A DNA stretch of 64,000 nucleotides. It comes from Trigonopsis variabilis. Lineage: Eukaryota; Ascomycota; Trigonopsidomycetes; Trigonopsidales; Trigonopsidaceae. Below are positions 1-11,247 of the stretch, one piece after another. Positions within the stretch are counted from its first letter, which is position 1. Every line of letters starts with the position of its first letter. The stretch is taken from assembly GCA_003707065.3 (NCBI GenBank), contig PPXM03000009.1, positions 434,001-498,000 of the forward strand. The letters run 5' to 3'. The translations under genes and the position numbers were made by a program. The notes beneath the pieces were generated by a model. The model made no database searches. It saw only the letters and a program-made list of their open reading frames with translations, and was not told the DNA's origin.

Positions 1-2544
1 GTGGTAGACCATGAGCGCGTTTTTGGACAAGGCCTCGGTGGCGGGAATGGCAAAGATGGACCCGGGCGTCTGGGCGTGCTCGCCGACCTCGGCGCCCGAT
101 ATCAGGCGCGTCGTGGTCAGCGCGTCGCTCCGCATCAGGCCCTCTTCGACCAGGAGCGAGTGGGGGTGGTCGCCAGGGACTCGTCGCCCGGCAAGCTGCG
201 CCAGCTCGTCCTTGGGGTCGACGATGAGGAGCACGTTGAGCTTGAGATGGCCGCGCGAGACGAGCCAGGGAACCATGTGCGGGACAAACTGGTGGGGGTC
301 TTTGTATATGGCCTCCTCATACAGCGTCATGTACCGCGTCACGTACGCGTTCCAGCGCTTGGCAGAGACAAGAGGCGTGCCCAGCAGCGCGTCGAGCCTG
401 AAGCAGTTTTTGAGAAAGACGGCGCTTCCCGACAGGCGGACGTGGACGTCTCTGGACGGGGCAAAGCTTGAACTGGCGTTAGGGAGGTCGTTGGGGACCT
501 CGCGAAGATCGAGCATTTGACTCCTGGCGCCGCCAGTGTAGAGAGAGCTTGGCGACGAGTTTGGAGCCACGAAGTAGCCGCCGTTCTCGCCGTCCCAGAA
601 CAGCTCGGTTCCGCGCGCGTGGATGGCCTGGGCGGTCTCGAGGAGCTCGCGGTCGAGCGAGAGTTCGTAGACGTCCAGGAGCGCCTCGACGGCGGACGCG
701 TAGTCGGTGACGACGGCCTGGTCGCCAAAGTGCAGGCGGCTGAATGCGCTGTCGGAGCGAATGTACCGCAGCAGCGTCCTGGTGTCTGGGTTCCACAGGT
801 AGCGCACGAGGTAGTCCTTGGACGCCTGGACGGTCTGCCACAGGCTGGCGACCAGCGCGGCCGTGTATTGTTTGGGGATATAGCGAGACGAGAGGATTTT
901 GATCGTCTCGGCACAGCAGCTGATGGTGGTGGCCACGGTGGTCGTGACGACATGGCGATCTTTGTGCAGCGCGCGACGAAGGCCTGCGAGCCGGAACTGC
1001 GATAGGCTGCTTCTCGCCCGCGACAAGGCGGCGAGGATGTCGTCTGGGGATCGCGACAGGTCGTGCGACACCTGGTCGATACAAGAGGCGACCGCCAGCA
1101 CGTTTGCAAAGGACAGGTCCAGCTGCTTGTCGAGCACAGAAGGGATGTTGCCTTCGCGACGGATATCCCACACTTTGGCTGCCATGGCAGCGTCGTCTGG
1201 ATCCGCGACGGCGGCAGCGAAGTCGGACACCGTCCAGGTGTACAAGGACGGGTCAGCGGCAAGAGTCGAGTTGTAGACCGCTCCAGACCGATCTACTACC
1301 GAGCAAGGAGACGGCGAGTCGAGAGAAAATAGGGGGACGATCGACTTGATTCCCACCAGCGCGATATCGCGAGTCAGCGGGCTCTTCAAGGCCTTTGCAA
1401 ACACGCGCAGCAGCAGGGCGTTGTCGAGCGTAGTCTTCACAAACGACGGCAGTTTCCAATCGGCGGTTGAATCGGAGAAAAAGCCCCCAAACAGACAGTC
1501 CTGGATGCCGCCTTGGAGCATCTGGGACAGGGTGAAGCCGACCATGTTCTGGAGATCCAGAGCGTCGTGGGACTTGGACCTTGGCTCGTCCGGCCGGGGA
1601 AGCGACCTGATGTCCAGCAGGCTCTCCATCAGCACGGGGTTGACGAATTTCCGGCCCCGGCCCCAGCCGCCGTGGGCGGTGTCGAAAAAGCGCCAAAAGT
1701 AGGACGAGAGCTTGGCGTATGTACTAGAAAGGACGGCTCTTGATTTAGCAGCGTCGGCAGAGTCGAGAAGGTGCCGGATCGTGGAGTCGTGCGCGGGGAG
1801 ACGGGCGTAGAGGTCGACCAGTTTGCGGTGGATTTGGCGGGCCGGGTCGGAGAAGGGGTACGCAAAAGGGGACTGGAGGATCTTCTGCAGGGATTTGTGA
1901 ATGGGCAGGCCATTTTTGGGGCTGAAATGGGGATAGTATTGACACGAGACGAAGGGATGCAGGTCGGGCGACAGGACCAAGATATACGGATAAGTGTTGA
2001 CGAGGTTTTCTTGGAGCACAAACGAATAGTAGATGTAGCCTATGTTGGGGAGCTCATCGGCGTTGACTCGAATTGGGCAGAAGTCGCGGTTGATCAGAGC
2101 CCGCGCTAGCGGGTCTGCCTGCAGGTTTCGCAGGATTCGACAAGAGTCTCATAATTAGAACGGCAGGAAATGTACTTACCCCGCGACGAATCGGAATAGA
2201 TGTAAAGAAAGACTAGGTCAGCACTCGTCGTCAGTCTACTCACTGGGTCGGTTCGATTCTCGGGCTTTTTCGATACTCTGGTCGTCCCATTCGTTCCACG
2301 CGATCGCTCCACTCCATCGGTCGCCAGTCTGAGCCGGAGGGGGGTTCGAGCGAGGGCTTGATCCGGCGGTGCTGGCGAATCTCGTGCCAGACAGCGGAAT
2401 CCGGTTAGACCGAGACGCGATACACGGTCGGAGACATCGACAAGAGACCAAGAGACGCCGTCTGCTCAAGAGATCCTGTCTGCTCAAGAGGCCCCGTCTG
2501 CTTCTCATATCACCGACTATCGAATTGTGTAACGGTGACAGCAT
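1..2544 (-). CDS. SPATA20/YyaL-like (DUF255) protein, C-terminus off the edge
   Basis: Exons on the minus strand are 2544-2244, 2212-2180 and 2147 to beyond position 1, with introns of 31 and 32 nt (2243-2213, 2179-2148). The joined frame gives a thioredoxin-like N-terminal domain (NRPIFLYIYSDSSRDSCRIL, then INRDFCPIRVNADELPNIG) followed by the helical barrel region (AHGGWGRGRKFVNPVLMESL, then MVGFTLSQMLQGGIQDCLFGG and SFVKTTLDNALLLRVFAKA). This order matches the SPATA20/YyaL family. The family CHWCH motif is replaced by SRDSCR, DREERPD by NADELPN and HFEKMLYDNA by SFVKTTLDNA, so the usual conserved polar residues are largely gone. Family function is poorly known; I infer a diverged, possibly non-catalytic paralog. 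The frame stays open to the window edge, with probably few residues missing. The first ATG (2544) opens an Arg/Leu-rich leader with a short internal repeat; a start further in is possible. Confidence 0.8.
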
Positions 2545-3657
2545 GGGAGGACCTAATGGGACCTTGCAACGGTAGCAAGATGAATAGAGCTGCTCAGAGG
2601 TTGATTGTTGTTACAATGTGGTGCTTGCGATAGAGGCATCTCAGCATGGCTGCGTCATGTTGCTCTACTTGATCGTCTATTACTCGCTCGACAGCCTGCA
2701 AGTTCATCTCAGATACTGCTATCAGTCATAACAACATGCAAGATGTTCTGAGAAAGTTAAGCAGTCTCTATTGAGCCAGTCTCTGCAGTCTCATCTCTAC
2801 TTGCTGGACTTTGCAGCCGGCCAACCTATGCTCTGCAGTTAGACACAACAAGCTCACGTTTTATTCCAGATTCCCGCAACAATCACTACGAACGAGTTTT
2901 TCTTATCAACTCAAGACGGCCGAACAGAAGAACTATCAACATTCTTCTGTTCATGCCTATCGCTGCGAGGTGGTGTGGTGCTGTACCCAATCGCTTCCTT
3001 ACTATTTAGTGAGGCCCATAGCCTGCCTGCACTACACCATCCTCTACACCACACCGTTGCCCCTCTGCACCGTTTCTAGTCTCCACAGCCCCGCTTGACA
3101 TCGCTCCACTCGACATCGCTCCACTCCACTCGCGTCGACTGACTGAATACTGGAAATCTCTCTTAGTTCAAACGTACGCCTCTGGTACCCTTCTGAACCT
3201 CCCACCCTGACACCTGACACCATCCTACTCGTAATCGACGATCTCTCTGCGGGCATCTCAGATCCACCTACCTCACCAACTCCGCTGTACATCGACATAA
3301 TGCTTTCTACCACTCCGCGTTCCCACGATGCTGATGTACAGCCAATCACAGTCGGTAGATTGCCAAGGGCCAGTCGCTCCAGGGGAAGTAACGCTCTTCC
3401 GGTCTTCCATGTCTGGTCATTCCGACTGCTCCCAACTGGCACTTGTACCAGTGAGCATGCAGGGCCTCGCGACGCAGCACCCGTTCCAATCTACTCAACC
3501 GCACAGGACACGCTCCAGCCTCGGGTGAAAACGACGGCACGTTCCCCAGACCGGGTGAAATGATGACGGGACTTCCCCAGATCGCTGTATGTTCACCCAT
3601 TCGGGTTACCCTCCCGCGCCCCACATCTCCGCTGCCCCGGCACGATCAAGCTGCCCG
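2545..3657. other. intergenic, divergent promoters
   Basis: Spacer of about 1.1 kb between the SPATA20-like gene (leftward) and the carnitine acetyltransferase gene (rightward). It holds only short ORFs with no recognisable product. A short duplicated tract (gacatcgctccact units) lies near 3100. The right end is the promoter of the acetyltransferase gene. Nothing else supported. Confidence 0.6.
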
Positions 3658-3664
3658 TATATAA
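3658..3664 (+). promoter_or_regulatory. TATA box of carnitine acetyltransferase gene
   Basis: TATATAA 34 bases upstream of the chosen ATG at 3698. The short distance implies a very short leader. Confidence 0.55.
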
Positions 3665-3697
3665 GTCGAGCCCGCCGTGTAGACAAAGAGACCAGCA

Positions 3698-6024
3698 ATG
3701 CCCTCGCAGACGCCAGACGTCCAGCCCAAACGGGCGCATGTGACTTTTGAGTACCAAGACAAACTCAAGAAGCTCCCGATTCCCGTGTTGGACGACACAT
3801 GCAAGAACTATCTTCGAGCGTTGAAGCCGTTGGAGGTAGGCGTTTGCTGGTGCCAGCTGACAGCAGGATCCCGAGGAGTACGAGCAGACGTGTCAGGCGG
3901 TGAACGAGTTCCTGGCCAAGGAAGGGCCAGAGCTGCAGGAGCTGCTGCTAAAGTACGCGAGCACGAGGTCGTCGTATATCGAGCAGTTTTGTGAGTGGAG
4001 TGTTGAGAAACGCTGACTTTAGGGTACGACTCATACCTGAACTACGACAATCGTAAGTTGCTAAGCTTATTGACCCAGCTATTAGCTAACCAGCAGCGGT
4101 GGTGCTCAACTTGAACCCGTTTTTCCTGCTCGAGGACGACCCCACGCCTGCCCGGCACAACCAGGTCAACCGGGCAGCCTCGCTGGTGTCGTCAGCGCTG
4201 CACTTTGTGCGCGCCCTGCGCCGGGAGGAGCTGCAGCCAGACATGGTGCGCGGGCAGCCGCTGTGCATGTACCAGTACTCGCGGATCTTTGGCACGGCGC
4301 GCATTTCGACCGAAAACGGGTGCGTGATGCAGTCGGACGCCACCACGAAGCACATTGTGGTCGCTGCGCGGTCGCAGTTCTACTGGTTCGACGTGCTCGA
4401 CGACAACTCGGACCTGATCATGACCGAGGCCGACCTGGCCCAGAACTTCAAGACCATCATCGACGACGCCCAGGACACGCCCATCAGCGAGGCCGCCAAG
4501 GGCGCGGTGGGGGTGCTCACGACCGAGAACCGGCGCATCTGGGCCAGTCTGCGCGACAAGCTGTCGATGGACGACCAGTCGCACAACGCGCGCTGTCTGC
4601 GGATCGTCGACACGGCGCTGTTCATTGTGTGTTTGGACTACGCCTCGCCCGAGTCGCCCGCGGAGCTGGCCAAGAACATGCTCTGCGGCACCAGCGCGCT
4701 CGAGAAAGGGATCCAGGTCGGCACGTGCACCAACCGCTGGTACGACAAGCTGCAGATCATCGTCACCAAGAACGGCTCGGCCGGGATCAACTTTGAGCAC
4801 ACGGGCGTCGACGGCCACACCGTCCTGCGCTTCGCCAGCGACATCTACACCGACACCATCCTCCGCTTCGCAAAGTCGATCAACGGCAACTCGCCCTCGC
4901 TGTGGGCGTCGCAGTCGCCCAACCCGGCCACGCGCGACCCGGCGTCGTTTGGCGACGTCACCACCACGCCCCACAAGCTCGAGTGGGAGATGATCCCCGA
5001 GCTGTCGCTGGCGCTGCGCTTCGCCGAGTCGCGCCTCGCCGACCTCATCCACCAGCACGAGTTCCGCGTCCTCGACTTTACCAACTTTGGCTCCACCTTC
5101 ATCAAGAGCCGCGGCTTTTCGCCAGACGCGTTTGTGCAAATGGCCTTCCAGGCGTCTTACTATGCGCTCTACGGCCGCGTCGAGAACACGTACGAGCCGG
5201 CGATGACCAAGATGTTCCTGCACGGGCGCACCGAGGCCATTCGACCCGTCACCGACGAGTCGTATGCGTTCTGCCGCCGGTTCTGCGAGGACGTTTCTCC
5301 GGAAGCCAAAGTGGAGGCGCTCCGCACCGCGTGCGAGCGCCACACGCAGCTGACCCGCCAGTGCGCCAAAGGCCTTGGCCAGGACCGCCACCTCTACGCG
5401 CTCTTTTGCATCTGGCAGCGCTACGTGGCCGAGAACGGCGACAAGATGGCGGAGGACAAGGGCCGCGTCGATGGCATCTCCAAGGAGATCCCGTCGATCT
5501 TCCTCGACGGCGGCTGGGACAAGCTCAACACGACCATCGTCAGCACGTCCAACTGTGGCAACCCGGCGCTGCGCAGCTTTGGGTTTGGGCCCACGTCGGC
5601 CGACGGGTTTGGCATCGGCTACATCATCAAGGACGAGTCGATCCACTTTTGCGTGTCGTCCAAGCACCGCCAGACCCAGCGGCTCCTCGACACGCTCGAG
5701 AGCTACCTGGTCGAGGTGGCCAACCTGCTGCGGGTGGCCAAGACAAGCAAGAATACGATGGCGACCCGGGCGCGGTCGCCTCCTCGATCGCACGCGTCGA
5801 GCCGGCACTACGGGCGCGTGGTCACTGGAACGTCAACGCCCACCGCGGAGGACCAGACGCCGCGGGGCGACATGCTGTCCGGCTACGGCTACTTTGACGT
5901 GGGCGAGATGGAGCTTCTGCTGCGGGAGGCCAGCCGCTCCGGGACCCACACGCCTATTCTGCATCGCAAGAAGAAGGATCCGCGAAGGGAGGTCAGTCGC
6001 AAGCTGGCGCTGAGCGATTATTAG
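3698..6024 (+). CDS. YAT2: carnitine O-acetyltransferase, YAT type
   Basis: Transfers acetyl groups between CoA and carnitine, moving acetyl units between compartments during growth on fatty acids, acetate or ethanol. Exons: 3698-3835, 3867-3990, 4023-4052 and about 4094-6024, giving about 740 residues; introns are 31, 32 and about 41 nt. At the first and third acceptors two CAGs in tandem leave a one-codon ambiguity. The N-terminus (QDKLKKLPIPVLDDTCKNYL) and the PVVLNLNPFFLLEDDP block are typical of the choline/carnitine acyltransferase fold. The catalytic histidine lies in NFEHTGVDGHTVLRFASD, the form seen in fungal cytosolic Yat enzymes. No mitochondrial presequence and no C-terminal AKL/SKL are visible (it ends LALSDY), so a cytosolic or outer-membrane-associated enzyme is likely. 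The last ~80 residues are a low-complexity Arg/Ser/Thr-rich tail. Confidence 0.9.
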
Positions 6025-6266
6025 GTCAATACGGTATAGCATAATGCGTAGCATACATTACAGTCGATACAGTTGCTGCGTAGTCGTGTCAGTTGATGCA
6101 GTTGCTGCGTCGTCGCTGCGTCTCTACGTCGCTGCGTCGTCTCAGTCTAGTCGTATTGCTTAACGCCCAGCCAGCGTATATTAGAGACCGCAGCGTATAT
6201 TCATGCACGACTCTGAAAGGATTAAGCCTGACTATCTTGCGATCATCTTTCTCCAGCGAATGGGAG

Positions 6267-9225
6267 ATGAGTTCAAACCATAGCACGCAGTCACTACTCA
6301 ATTCGTTGAACCAAGCAACGAATCGCCCCGACTCGCCCAACCGCACCGGCAGCGCAAAGGGCTCGGATATGGAAGCCCTGCTGGCCTCGCTCAAGAGCCC
6401 CAAAGAGCACGCGAGCGACAAGGGGTCGATAGGATCGTCGCCGGACGGCACGAGAAAAGAAAAGGGATCGACGGCTTCGCTTCTGGCCGAGTTTCTGCGC
6501 CGGCCAGCCGAGTCGAAACCAGACAAGAGCACGAGCGACAATTCGGCTGGCCGGGCGCAGAGCCCCAGCGGATCGTCGTTGAATTCGCTACTGGCCCTGC
6601 TGAATCCCCCGGATCGAGCGCAGACCGAGTCGAGTGCGTCGGACGACCGCCCTTCGCCAAACGCCTCTTCCAACCAGCCCAAAATGTCGCCTATCGGGGG
6701 CCATTTGGCGGGTGCAAGTCGCCAAGAGACGGAGAGCCCTCTCTCGCGGCCGCCGTCCACGGTGCACCATCACGGCTATCACATCCAGGCGCCCGCGCGA
6801 TCGCTGATCACGCTCCCCTCTTTGCCCTCGCCGGAGCACATCGTCGACAAGGACTGCGTGATTATCACGCGCATGTCTTCCAAAGAGAGGAAGCCCCAGG
6901 ACCGCAACGTTTTCTCGGGCAACGCGTTGTATATGGCGTACCCGCTTGCGAAACGTACGTGTGCTGCTGAATACGCTAACGATAGCCGGCCAGATCCGAC
7001 TTTTGCGCCAGGAAGACGTCGCCGCCATTGTGCTACGAGGCCACGAGCAGAGCTACATCACTACGGTCGAATTTGCCCCCGAGTCACCCGACCACGATAA
7101 AACAAGCTACCTCGTGACCATCACCGAGCTGAACGAGCTCATTGTGTGGAAAATCAGCTCGCCAGCCGAGGCTGACGAGTTTGAAGAGCTGCCTAAACCC
7201 ACCAGCCAGATATCCCTTCACCTCAAGGCCGACCCTTCCGTCCCGCCGGCGTCGTTGTCAGGCTCGTTCATCGGCAGCTCCTCCCTGGCGGTCTGCCAGC
7301 TCAACCACGTCTATGTGTTTTCGCTAGACGGCGCCGCCGGTGCCTCGCTGGCGCCGCCCAAAGGGTTTACGTCCTCCGTCCATGCCCTAAGGGACATTGC
7401 CGATTTTTCGGTTTCCAAGAACGGCGACAAGATGGTGACTGTCGACGTCACGGGAGAAGCCAGGCTGTTCCGCCTCGACTCGGGCGAGCTCGACGTCCGG
7501 CCGTCCAAGGTCCTCCAGCTCGTGGGCGAAAGCCCCTCGAGCGCCTACTACTTCAACGGCGGCGTGGTTGTGGGATTCGCCCACAACACAACGTTCGAGA
7601 CCTTCTCCGAGGAGGGCAGGGGAATCGACCAGGTGGCCCAACTGGAAAGCGCCCTGAAACCAAGTCCAAGTAACCTGACCTACTTTCACCCCGAGAGCGG
7701 TTTCCTGGCGGTGTTTGAGAGCTCCTCGAACGACCTGTATTTCCTGCACCTGGCTGATGGCCCCGACGGCTTGCGGTTTGACTATGCCAAAGAGTTCAAA
7801 CTCTTCATCGCCAAGGAGCTGCGCTCGTTTGAGGTCCGCTCTTCGTTTGACCAAAAGGCCGTCCTGGAGGTCTATTTTGCCTACGACGATGGCTACTACG
7901 TGCTCTACTTGACCAAGGAGCAGCTGGACTGGGATAGGTGGGCGTCTACCAAGACGACTGTGGATGTTCTGGCCAAGCCGTTGGGCAGCGAGTACGAGAA
8001 TATCGTGGTTGACCTTGAAAGCCCGCACCTGCGATCGGTCGACAGCGTGAGCGAGCCGGTCCAGACCATTGACAGTCCAGCCGCTGAACTGCGGACGCCT
8101 CGCGCAATCCTCAAGCGCCCAGAGAGCTCCAAGGACGAAGGCTCGTTGCCACCTCCCGGCGCCCTCAGTCCCGCGCCAACGCCTCCGTCGTCGACTCCCA
8201 CCAACGCCGAAGGACGCGCCGATGTGCGTCGCGAACTGAGTGTCCTGCTGAAGCTCCAGTCGGAGCGACTCAACAGTGACCGCGAAAAGCTGGTTTCGGC
8301 AGTCGAGGGCAAGCAGAAAGTCATGATTGAACGCTTAAACAAGGACCTGATCAAGTACATTGACAAATCGTTCAAGAACTCGCCAAGTCTGGCCAACCTG
8401 GACGGTCAGATCTCAAAGGCGGTCACCAGCCAGCTGGAGAAGGGGCTGGAGGACATGAACGGCAAGCTGCACGACGGTCTGAGGGAGATGGAGCTCAAAA
8501 ACAAAAAGGCCTTTTCCGGCTTGCACGACATGCTCGACACCGGGCTCAGGCAGGCGTCTGAAGAGCGCAAGACGAACCTGGCCAGCGTGACTGCGCTGAC
8601 CAACACTTTGGTGGGATTCATCCATGCCTTCAAGACGCGCGAATCGACGTTCGAGCAGCAGCTGGGACAGATGCAAAGGCAGATCGCGTCCCTCGAAGCA
8701 AAGCTGGGCACCAGCCCGGTTCCCGAGACAGCGGCGCCTTTGCTGGAGACGAGTGCCAAGAACCCAGCACCCCAGGCCGTGGAGGCCAAACAGGAACCAC
8801 CAGTGAAGGAAAAAGTCGAAGCCAAAGGGGCGCGAGGAGAGATCAGGGAGTTTCTGCAGTCGGGCAACTACTCGGATGCCTGCTACATCTACGTGACCAA
8901 CCGCGAGCAGGAGAAGGAGCTGTTTGAAGAGCTGTCGGAGATCAGCGCGAACGAGATCGTCGCGCAGCTGCGCCAGATCCTGCTCCTGAGCGTGATCACG
9001 CTCGTCAGCGAGCATCTCGACAACCAGGTCGACACAAGGCTGCAGTGGATCGAGGTGGGCATGAAGTACCTCGACATCAAGGAGCCCACCATAGCCGAGC
9101 ATGGCCCTGCGATCCTGGAGTCCATCTTCAAGTCCCTCACCGGGCTGATTTCGTCGATTCCTGAAGCCATGCCCGTTGCCAGGACCGTCAAGGCGGTGTC
9201 TCTGGCGCTGCGAAATAATGCGTGA
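6267..9225 (+). CDS. EDC4: enhancer of mRNA decapping 4 (EDC4/Ge-1/Pdc1)
   Basis: Scaffold of the Dcp1-Dcp2 decapping machinery in P-bodies. Two exons, 6267-6954 and 6986-9225, are joined over a 31-nt intron (branch-like gctaac six bases before the acceptor end), giving 975 residues. Order: a disordered N-terminus (1-about 190) with four short leucine motifs; a WD40-type region starting near QIRLLRQEDVAAIVLRGHEQ and running to about residue 580; a low-complexity linker; a long coiled coil (LLKLQSERLNSDREKL onward); and the alpha-helical EDC4 C-terminal domain (LQSGNYSDACYIYVTNREQE to the end). I chose the ATG before SSNHSTQSLL. An upstream in-frame ATG at 6093 would add an unlikely 58-residue leader containing TATATTAG-like spacer sequence. 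The next gene on the same strand, SCD6, encodes another decapping factor. Confidence 0.88.
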
Positions 9226-9315
9226 CGATGTACCGATAGAAAAGTGATTGATGCCAGCGCGGAGATAGGAGCGTAGACGGTCGTAGGGCGTCAGACGAGA
9301 TAGGAGCGTCAGACA

Positions 9316-9392
9316 GGATCGTAGCGTCAATCGTCAGGTCGACGGATCGTAGCGTCAATCGTCCAGGTCGACGGGATCGTAGCGTCGATTCG
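9316..9392. repeat. short tandem repeat, ~28-30 bp x 2.7
   Basis: Units starting ggatcgtagcgtc at 9316, 9344 and 9374 are nearly identical, in the spacer between EDC4 and SCD6. It looks like a local slippage or duplication product. Related gcgtc/tcgta strings lie just upstream (9265-9315). Confidence 0.8.
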
Positions 9393-9475
9393 TAGCACCT
9401 CGTAGCGGTGGGAGTTGCCACAAAAATGGACGCCGGGCTAAGGCCAAATTTTGCTCTTCTTCCTTGGTAACAGCC

Positions 9476-10930
9476 ATGACCGACTTCATTGGATCGCGAA
9501 TCTCGTTAATTTCACGAAGTGACATCCGGTGCGTGCATGGGCGGAGCAGCGATGAAGAAGGCTAATTCGTTCTAGCTACGTTGGCATCTTGAGCGAAATC
9601 AACTCGGAAGCGTCGACGGTGTCATTAAAAGGAGTCCGCTCGTATGGAACCGAGGGCCGGTTAAATGATCCATCGCGGGAGATCCCGGCATCCGGTAAGA
9701 ACGAACGGCGGATGAATTGAGCTGACCGGCTGCAGATGCTGTTTTTGACCAGATTATCTTTCGCGGAGCCGACGTCAAAGACCTCAAGATCGAGGAAGCC
9801 AAGGCCCAGCCAGCGCCCCCGCCGCCTCCCAGCATCCCCAATGACCCGGCGATCATCCAGGTAAGTCTGGACTCGGGTGCGATGATGAATTATTACGGAT
9901 GTTATGATTTGCCGAAATGCGCAAAAATCGTGTAGATATTGCCGTTGCCTTCCTTCTGAGCACGCTCTTATGGCTCGCGAGCAAGAGTCTAACTATCTAG
10001 ACAAACTATGGCCCGAGCAACGGAGTCGGAGGCCCTGCTCCAAGCCATGCCATGTTAGATACTCGATACGGGCCTCCTGCGGGATACTATCCTTATGCGA
10101 TGCCTCCTCCTCCGTTTGGTCACAGTCAATATCCAATTCCTCAGCCCCCGTTTGCTCCCAACCCTCTCAACGCTCACCCTGGTCCCGCGACTTACCCTCC
10201 CCACGCTGGGGCACCCACTAATGTGCCTGCCTCGGCTCCCCCGCAAGTCCAAGTGGGCCCCCCTCAAGAGGCTTCGAAGCCCGTCCCTGAAGCCCCCCGC
10301 GGTCCTGCCAGTTATGCGAGCGCAGCAGGCAAAAGCGAGTCGATCAAATCGGTGCCTAAAGGCAAAATCCCTATTGTTCCTGCCGTGCCAGTGCTGAAAA
10401 CGTACGCTACTCCGGCTGTGAACCAATCGACCAAGCCCAAGCTCGACCAGAGCGGAGCGGTGTCTGACGCCAAACAAGCCACAGCGCTCGATTCGGCGGT
10501 TGAGAAAATCAACAAGCTCACCGACGAAATGAGACAGCTGCGCGTGGAGGCCAACGGTGGCGCGCGCGCCAAAGGCCCCGCCGTCCCCGACTCTGACTAC
10601 GACTTCCAGTCCAAGAACGCCCAGTTTGAAAAGCAGTTTGAAACAATCAAGACCGAAGAGACCGTGGAGTCAAGCACCTTTTACAACAAGAAGTCGTCCT
10701 TCTTCGACGACATCTCGTGCACCAGCAAAGAGCGTCTCGAGCAAGACCCAGGCCAGGATAACCGGTCTCTTCGTCAGGCCGAGCGCGAACTGAACCTGGA
10801 AACTTTCGGCCAAGCCGGCGTCTCTCATTATCGAGGTCGAGGCAGAGGTCGAGGTCGCGGCGGCCGCGGTCGTGGACGTGGGCGCGGCCGTGGAGCTGCC
10901 GCTGCCCCCGCAGCAGCAACTGCCAATTAA
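9476..10930 (+). CDS. SCD6: Scd6/LSM14 family translational repressor and decapping factor
   Basis: RNA-granule protein that represses translation initiation and helps Dcp2. Exons 9476-9528, 9576-9694, 9736-9860 and 10001-10930 (introns 47, 41 and 140 nt) give 408 residues. The LSm14-type domain is at 1-about 85 (FIGSRISLISRSDIRYVGIL, then GTEGR and FRGADVKDLKIEEAKAQP). A Pro-rich linker follows, then the FDF domain (SDYDFQSKNAQFEKQFETI), an FFD-box-like YNKKSSFFDDIS, a TFG-box-like RQAERELNLETFG and a C-terminal RGRGRGRGGRGRG tract. All family boxes are present in the expected order. The 140-nt third intron is long for this part of the window. It follows EDC4 by 250 bp on the same strand. 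Confidence 0.92.
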
Positions 10931-11247
10931 GTTTTTATTCTGGGAAAAGCGATGAGAATTAACGAGGATGGTAGACCGCGATGATCGACGCGCAGTTTAG
11001 CCTAATGTGCATTAGTGATAGGTCATGTACGTTTATTCGTTGACAACCGTAGATCAGTAGCCTAGACTAGCAGCCGCCTATACTAGCAGCCTCTCCTTTC
11101 TGGAAGGTGCCTCTCCCCACAATCTACGTACGTTGTCTCGACACGCTACCGCCTCGACAACCGCAACCGCTCGACAACCCTCGACAACCCTCGACAGCGA
11201 CATAACAACACCGCCATCTTGTACGCCTGCGACTCTCGAACGGAAGC
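10931..11247. other. intergenic with short direct repeats
   Basis: Spacer of 317 bases between SCD6 and the acyl-CoA-binding gene. It contains repeats of tcgacaaccc at 11171-11196 and a duplicated ctagcagcc near 11070-11095. No gene seen. Confidence 0.6.

Noticed and set aside
339-1262. 307-codon and overlapping frames in the SPATA20-like gene
   Set aside because: Low-complexity Ser/Arg/Pro translations in the wrong frames; the third minus frame carries the family blocks and stays open to the edge.
3519-3524. CCTCGG as a fatty-acid-response (FarA/FarB) site upstream of the carnitine acetyltransferase gene
   Set aside because: A single six-base match in GC-rich DNA is expected by chance; nothing else supports it.
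2811-3563. Small frames in the first intergenic region
   Set aside because: No family, no consistent codon use, no splice signals linking them; they overlap duplicated promoter sequence.
4192-5808. 538-codon antisense ORF inside the carnitine acetyltransferase gene
   Set aside because: Same composition artefact; sense frame carries the conserved enzyme motifs.
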